This document shows positions 27,409-38,313 of a DNA stretch of 64,000 nt, piece by piece (position 1 is the first letter of the stretch; the number at the start of each line of letters is the position of its first letter). The notes below the pieces were generated by a model that was not told the origin of the DNA, searched no databases, and was given only the letters and a program-made list of their open reading frames with translations. The position numbers and the translations under genes are program-made. Source of the DNA: Gammaproteobacteria bacterium (GTDB lineage: Bacteria > Pseudomonadota > Gammaproteobacteria > CAJXQU01); NCBI GenBank assembly GCA_026984775.1, contig JALSRM010000002.1, forward strand, positions 22,571 to 86,570, written 5' to 3'.

Positions 27409-28307
27409 ACGAGTACCCAGAATCTTTTGTCTGTGGTTCGGTAGCAATTATCGGCCGTCCTAATGTTGGTAAGTCTACTTTTCTTAATCATTCTGTGGGT
27501 CAGAAGATCAGTATTACATCCAGAAAACCACAAACGACCCGGCACCAAATACTAGGAATAAAAACACTGGATAAGGCGCAGATCGTCTATGTAGACACTC
27601 CCGGATTTCAAATCAAGCCCGATCGGGCACTGAACCGGCTGATGAACAGAGAGGTTATGCGTGCCGCATTCGATGTTGATCTTGTTCTGTTCATGGTTGA
27701 GGCCGGCATGTGGACTGAGGCTGACGAGAATACCCTGCAACTGTTGAAGAAATCAGGAACAAAAACGATTCTTCTGATCAACAAGATTGACAAAATAAAG
27801 GATAAAAAGAAATTACTGCCCTATATCAAAAATATCACCGATCGTATGAATTTTGTTGAGGTGATCCCTCTCGCCGCGTTGAAAGGGGACAATATCCCTG
27901 TTGTTGAAGAGGCGATTACGAAGAACCTTCCTCCATCAGACCCTTGGTTTTCTGCAGATCAAGTCACCGATCGCAGTGTCCGGTTTCTTACCGCCGAGAT
28001 GATCCGTGAAAAACTCACCCGGAAGTTGGGAGAAGAGTTGCCCTATCGGTTAAACGTCACAATTGAGCAATTCAGGGAAGATGAGAAAATCATCCATATC
28101 CATGCCACAATATGGGTGGAAACAAAAGGGCAGAAAAAGATTGTAATTGGACACAAAGGATCTGTGCTCAAGTCTATCGGCAGGGAGGCCAGGCATGAAA
28201 TCCAGAAGATGGTGGACAGACAAGTCTTTCTGGAAACCTGGGTGAAGGTCAAGGAGAAATGGTCCGATAACATCAATGCATTGAATCAGTTTGGACTGAA
28301 CCCTTGA
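27405..28307 (+). CDS. era: GTPase Era
   Basis: A 300-residue GTPase that binds 16S rRNA near its 3' end and is required for 30S assembly. G1 is GRPNVGKST at 17-25, then the Era-specific ISITSRKPQTTRHQILGI, G3 DTPGF and G4 NKIDK. The C-terminal KH domain carries VIGHKGSVLKSIGREARHEI. Length is normal. It is translationally coupled to rnc and followed by recO, as in E. coli. Confidence 0.98.
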   Translation: MNEYPESFVCGSVAIIGRPNVGKSTFLNHSVGQKISITSRKPQTTRHQILGIKTLDKAQIVYVDTPGFQIKPDRALNRLMNREVMRAAFDVDLVLFMVEAGMWTEADENTLQLLKKSGTKTILLINKIDKIKDKKKLLPYIKNITDRMNFVEVIPLAALKGDNIPVVEEAITKNLPPSDPWFSADQVTDRSVRFLTAEMIREKLTRKLGEELPYRLNVTIEQFREDEKIIHIHATIWVETKGQKKIVIGHKGSVLKSIGREARHEIQKMVDRQVFLETWVKVKEKWSDNINALNQFGLNP

Positions 28308-28345
28308 ATATAGCCCGTTACTCACTCCCAAACAGACTTTTTTGA

Positions 28346-29080
28346 GTGGAAATGTACGTCGATCTGCATCCCTGTTTTTTACTGCACAAGAAGGCTTTCC
28401 GTGAAACAAGTCTTCTACTGGAGGTCTTTTCAGAGCGACATGGCAGAGTTGGGCTGGTTGCAAAGGGTGCTGCTAGAAAAAAACACAGGAGTCCACTTCA
28501 ACCCTTCCTGCCCCTGCAAATGGCATGGTCAGGTCGTGGGGAACTGGGGAATTTGATTAATGCAGAAGCTGACGGGAAGCCTCAATCACTCAGTGGCGAA
28601 CGGCTTTTCAGTGGCTATTATGTTAACGAACTGCTTGTTCGGTTACTTCATAGACATGATCCTTGCCCGGAACTGTTTCGTGTCTATCAGCAAACTCTGG
28701 TTGAATTGGCTGAAACAGATTGTATTGACTCGACATTGAGGAGATTCGAGAAACGCCTGCTCGAAGAGCTGGGTTATGGCCCAATTCTCGACCATGACGT
28801 CAGTTCTGGTGAAGAAATCGATCCCATGGCATGGTACCACTATCTCGAGGGGCGGGGGCCTTGTGTCACCCATTCAGCTGAAGTTAAGGGCTCTGGAATA
28901 AAAGTTAAGGGTGAAACATTGCTCCTGCTGGAGGCAGAGGGGAAGCTGAGGAAACGCGAATCCCGGATTGAGGCCAAACGACTGATGCGTTATCTACTTT
29001 CTCCTTTGCTTGGAAACAAGCCACTGCATAGTAGAAGAATTTTTGAAACCATGAAAACAAAAGAGGATAGGAATGGATAA
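28346..29080 (+). CDS. recO: DNA repair protein RecO
   Basis: A 244-residue RecO, which with RecR loads RecA onto SSB-coated single strands. CFLLHKKAFRETSLLLEVFSERHGRVGLVAKGA is the typical OB-fold start (the motif pieces are CFLLH, ETSLLLEVF and GRVGLVAKGA). It is followed by LQPFLPLQMAWSGRGELGNL and the helical domain with YYVNELLVRLL. The GTG at 28346 and ATG at 28352 are equally possible starts; neither has a strong Shine-Dalgarno sequence. The 3' end overlaps the start of the cupredoxin gene by 8 bases. In many genomes pdxJ follows recO; here it is replaced by the copper proteins. Confidence 0.93.
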   Translation: MEMYVDLHPCFLLHKKAFRETSLLLEVFSERHGRVGLVAKGAARKKHRSPLQPFLPLQMAWSGRGELGNLINAEADGKPQSLSGERLFSGYYVNELLVRLLHRHDPCPELFRVYQQTLVELAETDCIDSTLRRFEKRLLEELGYGPILDHDVSSGEEIDPMAWYHYLEGRGPCVTHSAEVKGSGIKVKGETLLLLEAEGKLRKRESRIEAKRLMRYLLSPLLGNKPLHSRRIFETMKTKEDRNG

Positions 29081-29774
29081 ATTAAAATTTACTGGAACAG
29101 TTGTATTGATCACTTTTACTGCAGGATTGGCCCTGTCAGGTTGTTCGGATGAGAAACATGAGCAGACCAAAAAGGTCGCAGAGTCTGATTCTGCGGCCGT
29201 AGCTGAACAGATTGAAAAGGCCTCTGAAAAACAGAAAAGTGAGATGGAAGGAAACACCTCCACTGTTGTAGAAGCTGCAAAAGACAGGGCCCAGAAAACC
29301 ACACCTAGAGTCATGGAAGATAAAAGCCATAATGAGGCAGATCTTGCGAACAGAAATAAAGCAGAAAAATCTGATAAGCAATCAAAGACTCCTGCAGCAA
29401 AGCCTGAGACTCATGTAATAAAGGCTGCTGTTACCAGGTTCGTGCCCATGGTAATTTTCATTAAACCGGGTGATACGGTGACCTGGGAGAATATGGCTGG
29501 GCATGATACCACCTCATTACCTGGTATGATCCCGGAGGGTGCCGAACCCTGGCATTCAAAACTGGGTAAACCCTTTAGCATTACCCTTGAGAAGGAGGGT
29601 GCCTATATTTATAAGTGCACTCCTCATGCATCATTAGGAATGATGGGTGCAATCATTGTAGGTAATGGAGAACCAGAAAACCTGGATCAGATTGTCAATA
29701 ATCCGAAGAACAAGGGTATGGTAGGGAGGACAGTGAGAAAGATGCTCAAGGCTTTGGAGAAAAGGAAACAGTAA
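29073..29774 (+). CDS. Pseudoazurin-like cupredoxin, lipoprotein with long linker
   Basis: A 233-residue periplasmic copper protein. The lipobox ALSGC places the acylated Cys at 24. Residues about 25-112 are a charged, Ala/Lys/Glu-rich linker with coiled-coil character. The type 1 copper domain runs about 113-197 with ligands His144 (MAGHDTT), Cys182, His185 and Met190 (KCTPHASLGM), the pseudoazurin spacing. A basic tail follows. It should carry single electrons in the periplasm while tethered to a membrane. It overlaps the recO stop, so it may be read from that operon. The next cupredoxin gene is a close paralogue. Confidence 0.87.
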   Translation: MDKLKFTGTVVLITFTAGLALSGCSDEKHEQTKKVAESDSAAVAEQIEKASEKQKSEMEGNTSTVVEAAKDRAQKTTPRVMEDKSHNEADLANRNKAEKSDKQSKTPAAKPETHVIKAAVTRFVPMVIFIKPGDTVTWENMAGHDTTSLPGMIPEGAEPWHSKLGKPFSITLEKEGAYIYKCTPHASLGMMGAIIVGNGEPENLDQIVNNPKNKGMVGRTVRKMLKALEKRKQ

Positions 29775-30042
29775 TTGGAAATCGTTCAGGATTTGTTAAT
29801 GGATCACAGATTATCCTGATTCTTGAGGTGGTGGCCAAATGAATGATTAATAAGATTGATTCCTTGACAAGTGTGATATGAAAGTTACACTTAGCGCCGC
29901 CGAAAAATTTGATTATTGGTTTTCCGTGGGTGCAGTCATGCAGGAGAACAGAATATTCAGCATGGCACATGGTCAAGCCGATAAATTTGTAGGTATACGG
30001 ATCCATGATTCCGTAAATTTTAAAAAAAAGTAGGAGAGTCAA

Positions 30043-30474
30043 ATGAAAAAACAGGCAGTTATCGGTCTCGCAGCACTGTTCGCAGCTTATACAGCAAATG
30101 TAAATGCAGAGGAACATATCATCAAGGCAGCTGTTACACAGTTCAGGCCAATGGTAACATTCGCAAAACCCGGGGACACTATTACTTGGACCAATATGGC
30201 GGGTCATGATTCCACTTCCATGAAAGGCATGATTCCGGAAGGTGCTGAAGCCTGGCATTCAAAACTGGGCAAACCCTTTAGCATCAAGCTTGATAAAGAA
30301 GGAATTTACCTCTTTAAATGTACGCCCCATGCATCACTGGGCATGATGGGTGCAATTATTGTAGGGAATGCCGATAATCTTGATACGATTAAGGCAAATG
30401 TTGATACCAGTGGTGAACCAAAAGGGATGGTCAAACGCGTGATTCGAAAAGTTGAGAAGCAACTGAAAAAATAA
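30043..30474 (+). CDS. Pseudoazurin
   Basis: A 143-residue soluble periplasmic blue copper protein. The signal peptide ends NVNA/EEH (residue 22). Copper ligands are His55 (MAGHDST), Cys93, His96 and Met101 (KCTPHASLGM). The domain is near-identical in motif order to the lipoprotein encoded upstream (HIIKAAVTQFRPMV; GMIPEGAEAWHSKLGKPFSI), so the pair arose by duplication. AGGAG lies 7 nt before the ATG, and a strong terminator follows, so it forms its own transcript. Pseudoazurins usually donate electrons to nitrite or nitrous-oxide reductases or to a cytochrome peroxidase; no such partner is present in this window. Confidence 0.92.
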   Translation: MKKQAVIGLAALFAAYTANVNAEEHIIKAAVTQFRPMVTFAKPGDTITWTNMAGHDSTSMKGMIPEGAEAWHSKLGKPFSIKLDKEGIYLFKCTPHASLGMMGAIIVGNADNLDTIKANVDTSGEPKGMVKRVIRKVEKQLKK

Positions 30475-30501
30475 GCTCTTTCCTTGAGCCATAAAGGACA
30501 G

Positions 30502-30535
30502 AAAAGGCGGTATTATTCTGGTAATACCGCCTTTT
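30502..30535 (+). terminator. Rho-independent terminator after pseudoazurin
   Basis: A perfect 14-bp stem AAAAGGCGGTATTA / TAATACCGCCTTTT with a 6-nt loop, continuing into TCTTTTAT. It separates the pseudoazurin gene from the MxaJ-like gene, which therefore needs its own promoter in 30536-30640. Confidence 0.93.
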
Positions 30536-30649
30536 TCTTTTATGTCTGACTTTTGTTCGGATATTTTCCTGAATTCAGCGGTCTACTTACACACTTTGCT
30601 GGCTTGAGGTATAGTGCTGTTACAGCTATAACCGTTGTGGAGAGAAAGT

Positions 30650-31492
30650 ATGAAAAAGTTTTTGACAAGTTTAATTTCGCTGGCTCTGATGCTACCCGCA
30701 ATTACCAGCAGTGCTGAAAAGGCCCCGGAAGAATTTAAAGTGACACGCTTCAGGGTTTGCGCCGATCCCTACAGTCTGCCAAGCTCCAATAAGGAACAGG
30801 AAGGTTACGAGAACAAGATCGCCAAACTATTTGCTGACGATCTGGGGGTTCCTCTGAGCTTCGAGTGGTTTCCACAGAGGATAGGGTTTATCCGTAATAC
30901 GCTAAGGAATAACGATACAGAGGATGGCAGTTATAAATGTGATATCGTCATGGGCGTAGTTGAAAATTTTGAGCTGGCGGCGACGACCAAACCCTACATG
31001 CATTCGACCTGGGCCATGGTCTATGTCAAGGGCCGGGGATTGGATGAAATCAAGTCACAGGAAGATTTGATGAATATTTCACCGGAACTGAAAGAAAAGC
31101 TCCGTATCGGGCTTTTTGATCGCAGTCCAGCGGCCAACTGGTTGTATCAGTATGGTTTGATGGAGTATGCCACCCCATATCAGATTATGAGTGGTGATGC
31201 CACAGAGTACCCTGGCAAGATTATTGAAGAAGATCTGGTCAATGATAAAATCAATCTGACCTTCGTTTGGGGGCCAATTGCGGGCTATTTTGCCAAAAAA
31301 ATCAAGGATCCTGAGATTGTGGTCATACCCTTGAAATCTGAACCAGGAATCCGGTTCGACTACCGAATTTCGATGGCGGTTCGTTTTGGTGAAAAGGCCT
31401 GGAAAGAAAAAATCAATCAATTAATCGACAAACACCAGGAAGAAATCAATAAAATCCTTATGGACTACGGTGTCCCCCTATTGGATCTCTAA
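30650..31492 (+). CDS. Quinoprotein-dehydrogenase-associated (MxaJ/XoxJ-like) periplasmic binding protein
   Basis: A 280-residue periplasmic binding-fold protein. GGAGAG 5 nt before ATG 30650 sets the start. The signal peptide ends near SSA/EKAP at residue 22. FRVCADPYSLPSSNKEQEGYENKIAKL, here split as FRVCADPYSLPSSN and GYENKIAKL, then EWFPQRIGFIRNTL and CDIVMGVVENFELAATTKPY are the hallmarks of the family that accompanies PQQ alcohol dehydrogenases (MxaJ, XoxJ). No ABC permease or ATPase is nearby, so it is not a transporter part in this context. Neither a quinoprotein nor a cytochrome cL gene is in the window. The unknown gene 5 bases downstream is likely co-transcribed. Confidence 0.78.
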   Translation: MKKFLTSLISLALMLPAITSSAEKAPEEFKVTRFRVCADPYSLPSSNKEQEGYENKIAKLFADDLGVPLSFEWFPQRIGFIRNTLRNNDTEDGSYKCDIVMGVVENFELAATTKPYMHSTWAMVYVKGRGLDEIKSQEDLMNISPELKEKLRIGLFDRSPAANWLYQYGLMEYATPYQIMSGDATEYPGKIIEEDLVNDKINLTFVWGPIAGYFAKKIKDPEIVVIPLKSEPGIRFDYRISMAVRFGEKAWKEKINQLIDKHQEEINKILMDYGVPLLDL

Positions 31493-31497
31493 ACGAC

Positions 31498-32289
31498 ATG
31501 AAAATGGAAGTTATGAAAAGAAACTTATTCAAATTCTCTCTCTTAACGTTAATTTATAGCCTTGTTGTTGCACCGGCAGCTTTAGCTGAAGAGGATGATC
31601 AGGAAGCACTTATCAAGAAAATGGAAGAGCATGGGATCTCTATAGGACGAATGAGTGACGATCCACATAAGAACCGGGACGAGGTTCAGTTATCAGAGGC
31701 AGAAAAGCTCCTTTGGAAAACTGACCAGTTGGTCAATATTACCAAACCCGCAGTAATACGCTATGAGTTCGAACGCAAGGGAACGATGGATGATGGATTT
31801 ACGGATGCAGTTGAATTGATGATTCTCAAAGTCAAGGAAAATGGCATGAAATCTGCCGCAGTGACGTTCTTCACCGGTGACAGGAATCAGGAGGTCCCGC
31901 CCAACGAGAATACTAATGGTAACCCTGTGCTTGGTATCTATCTCCAGGGGGATGTTTACGAAATGGATCGCCTGACAGAAGGTCACTGGCGCTATTTTCA
32001 TCGGCGAATAAAATTTGCCCTGGCTGATGATGCCACTGTAGAGCCTGTAACCATCAACGTTGATGGCAAGGAACTGAAGGCCAAAAAAGTGACCTTTAGA
32101 CCTTATGTGAAGGACCCGAAACGCAAATTATTCGAAGACTATGCAGATAAGATCTACGAAGTGTACATTTCTGAAAATATTCCGGGCATGCTCTACAAAA
32201 TACATACGGTTATTCCAGGCAAAGACAAGGAAGGTGATCCTCTTGTCGAAGAAACACTTGTCTATTCTGGAATAGAATATGAAGAATAA
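31498..32289 (+). CDS. Periplasmic protein of unknown function
   Basis: A 263-residue protein with a signal peptide ending AALA/EEDD; the start may be ATG 31498 or ATG 31513 (GGAAG upstream of the latter). The mature part is soluble, acidic and lacks Cys, so no heme or disulfide motif. Recognisable blocks are LLWKTDQLVNITKPAVIRYE, GHWRYFHRRIKFAL and the repeated YEVYISENIPGMLYKIHTVI. I do not recognise the family. It follows the MxaJ-like gene by 5 bases and presumably acts in the same periplasmic process. The next gene is on the opposite strand, so it ends the transcript. Confidence 0.8.
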   Translation: MKMEVMKRNLFKFSLLTLIYSLVVAPAALAEEDDQEALIKKMEEHGISIGRMSDDPHKNRDEVQLSEAEKLLWKTDQLVNITKPAVIRYEFERKGTMDDGFTDAVELMILKVKENGMKSAAVTFFTGDRNQEVPPNENTNGNPVLGIYLQGDVYEMDRLTEGHWRYFHRRIKFALADDATVEPVTINVDGKELKAKKVTFRPYVKDPKRKLFEDYADKIYEVYISENIPGMLYKIHTVIPGKDKEGDPLVEETLVYSGIEYEE

Positions 32290-32338
32290 TCCAGTCCTCT
32301 GAAATTCGCCTGGGCTCTGGTGACCATCTGACCGGATC

Positions 32339-33193
32339 TCAGGTCCCTCTTCTCATTGTTGTCAATAGACCTGAAAAACAGATCAGGCAGGCGCCAGCAA
32401 TGGATAATGAATCGAAAGTCTCACCCCAGAAAAGCCATCCAAACAAAGCAGCAAAAACAACATTAGTATATGCAAAGGCACCGATTTTGGCTGCAGGGGC
32501 TAACCGATAGGCATAAGTCATCAAAAGTTGTGCCTTAGTTGCGATGAATCCAGCTCCAAGCATCACTAGCAAGACCTTGGGAGCCGGTGTTTGCCAGGAC
32601 CAGAGCAAGGGTATGGCCGAGATCAGGGTACTGAGCAGACTGAAATAGAAAACGATCCGGATCGTCGGTTCTGTACTGGACAAATTGCGGATGCTCACCA
32701 TGGCCAGCGCGACGAAAACACCGGAGGCAACACCGACCAAGGCGGCAGGTTTGAACACACCCATTCCAGGCTTCATGATCAGGATCACACCGGCAAATCC
32801 AACCAGAATTGCCATAACTACGAACCGGGAGGCAGGTTCTTTTAACCAGATCATGGCGATCAGTGCAATGAACAGAGGTGAACTGTAGTTAAGTAGAACG
32901 GCTTCACCGAGTTGTAGATGGGCGATCGCATAGAAGAAGCAGTACATGGCTGTAAGCCCGGTGAGGGTTCTCACCAGATGGGCGCCGAATCGGGCAGTTC
33001 TCAATGTATCTATGCTCGTGTTGTGGATCCAGGGTAACAGGAAAAGTAACCCAAAGGCGTTACGCAGAAAAACCACGGTCTCACTAGAAATATAGTGAGA
33101 GGCATATTTGACACCCGCGCTCATCAATGCGAACAGCAGTGCCGAAAGAATGGAACAGAGTGCACCCCGAACTAGTTTTCTGTCTGACATCAA
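32339..33193 (-). CDS. DMT-superfamily permease (EamA family)
   Basis: A 284-residue inner-membrane protein with about ten helices arranged as two EamA repeats. The first repeat includes LSALLFALMSAGVKYASHYISSETVVFLR and the second begins GVASGVFVALAMVSIRNLS, here quoted in part. The family exports metabolites such as amino acids or nucleosides; the substrate cannot be told. It converges with the unknown periplasmic gene on its 3' side and is divergent from pyrG. Length is normal. Confidence 0.9.
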   Translation of the reverse strand: MMSDRKLVRGALCSILSALLFALMSAGVKYASHYISSETVVFLRNAFGLLFLLPWIHNTSIDTLRTARFGAHLVRTLTGLTAMYCFFYAIAHLQLGEAVLLNYSSPLFIALIAMIWLKEPASRFVVMAILVGFAGVILIMKPGMGVFKPAALVGVASGVFVALAMVSIRNLSSTEPTIRIVFYFSLLSTLISAIPLLWSWQTPAPKVLLVMLGAGFIATKAQLLMTYAYRLAPAAKIGAFAYTNVVFAALFGWLFWGETFDSLSIAGACLICFSGLLTTMRRGT

Positions 33194-33209
33194 TCAAAAG
33201 GGTTCCTGA

Positions 33210-37081
<3,872 letters not shown>

Positions 37082-37130
37082 TGGTGCCTGTCCTGCAGGG
37101 TGAGACGACTCAGCTTGGAGGGAGGGGCTG

Positions 37131-37442
37131 ATGCGTCTTGTTGTGATCATTTTGGTCCTGTTATTGCTTTGGCTCCAGTTCGAGCTGTGGGTTGGCAAGG
37201 GAAGTTTGACGGAAGTCCGGCAACTTAGAGAAGCCATCGAACAGCAAAAAAAGGAAAATGAACGTTTGCAGGAACGCAATGAAGCCTTGTCCGCCGAAGT
37301 TAAGGATCTCAAGGCCGGCCTGGACGCGATCGAAGAGCGCGCACGGAGTGAAATGGGCATGATCAAAAAAGATGAAACCTTCTACCAGATCATCGAACCC
37401 CCAAAACCATCACCAACGAAGCAGAAGGAATCCGAAGAGTGA
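37131..37442 (+). CDS. ftsB: Cell division protein FtsB
   Basis: A 103-residue bitopic divisome protein: a short cytoplasmic start, one helix (VVIILVLLLLWLQFELWVG), and a periplasmic leucine-zipper coiled coil (about 28-75) that pairs with FtsL and FtsQ. IEERARSEMGMIKKDETFYQ is the conserved end of the FtsB domain. A Pro/Lys-rich tail follows. GGAGGGAGG precedes the ATG. The ispD start overlaps its stop, matching the usual eno-ftsB-ispD order. Confidence 0.93.
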   Translation: MRLVVIILVLLLLWLQFELWVGKGSLTEVRQLREAIEQQKKENERLQERNEALSAEVKDLKAGLDAIEERARSEMGMIKKDETFYQIIEPPKPSPTKQKESEE

Positions 37443-38131
37443 GCCACTGGGCGGTCATCCCTGCGGCAGGTGTTGGATCGAGAATGGGCTCGGACATACC
37501 CAAACAATATCTTCAAATTGCCGGCAAGACTGTACTGGAACATACCCTGGACCGCTTTATTCAGCATCCTTTCATCACCGGAATCGTGGTGGCAATCTCA
37601 GAAAATGATTCCTACTGGGAGCAGATCAGGCCAACTTCGGAAAAACCGCTGATCACGGCAAAAGGAGGGCGCGAGCGGTGTGATTCGGTATTGTCCGCAT
37701 TGAGAACGTTGGGCCGGCATGCCGATCCGGAGGACTGGGTCTTAGTGCATGATGCGGCACGGCCCTGCTTGCGAGCTGACGATCTCAACCGCTTGATTAA
37801 CACCGTTTCAGATCATCCTGTCGGCGGGCTATTGGCGGTACCGGTTCGAGATACCATGAAACGTAGTGACGGTAATCACACCATCGTCAAGACAGTGGAC
37901 AGGCAAAACCTCTGGCACGCACTGACTCCACAGATGTTCCGGCTTGCTGGACTCAGCGCAGCACTGGAACAGGCCCAGATTAGCGGGCACATGGTGACGG
38001 ATGAGGCTCAGGCGATGGAATGGGCTAATCAACATCCCCTGTTGGTCGAAGGCCATATCGACAATATCAAGATCACCCACCCACAAGACCTGGAACTGGC
38101 AGAGCACTATCTAAAAAGATTGTGTGTATAG
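37439..38131 (+). CDS. ispD: 2-C-methyl-D-erythritol 4-phosphate cytidylyltransferase
   Basis: A 230-residue MEP-pathway enzyme that makes CDP-ME from MEP and CTP. It starts with GTG overlapping the ftsB stop. The nucleotide loop is AAGVGSRMGSDIPKQYL. LVHDAARPCL and RDTMKRS are the conserved substrate blocks, and VTDEAQAMEW matches the late TDEA motif. In most relatives ispF follows directly; here 3.4 kb of AT-rich material lies between them. Confidence 0.96.
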   Translation: MSHWAVIPAAGVGSRMGSDIPKQYLQIAGKTVLEHTLDRFIQHPFITGIVVAISENDSYWEQIRPTSEKPLITAKGGRERCDSVLSALRTLGRHADPEDWVLVHDAARPCLRADDLNRLINTVSDHPVGGLLAVPVRDTMKRSDGNHTIVKTVDRQNLWHALTPQMFRLAGLSAALEQAQISGHMVTDEAQAMEWANQHPLLVEGHIDNIKITHPQDLELAEHYLKRLCV

Positions 38132-38313
38132 AGGACAGGTTAGTTATAAAACTGGTTGCTCTTGAAGATTGAGCACATCAATTTGCCTGGCGTTATATAA
38201 GTCATGGCATAGATCATGCGTTAAGAATTAATCAATAAGTACCCTGCGGGTATCAGTACGGTGATCATCGCCACAAACCAAATTTTATATCAAGAAGTTT
38301 AAAGGAAAATTTA

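Noticed and set aside
29786..29819. Terminator between the two cupredoxin genes (TCAGGAT / ATCCTGA)
   Set aside because: The stem is short with a 20-nt loop and only a weak T-rich stretch follows, so it cannot be claimed as a terminator.
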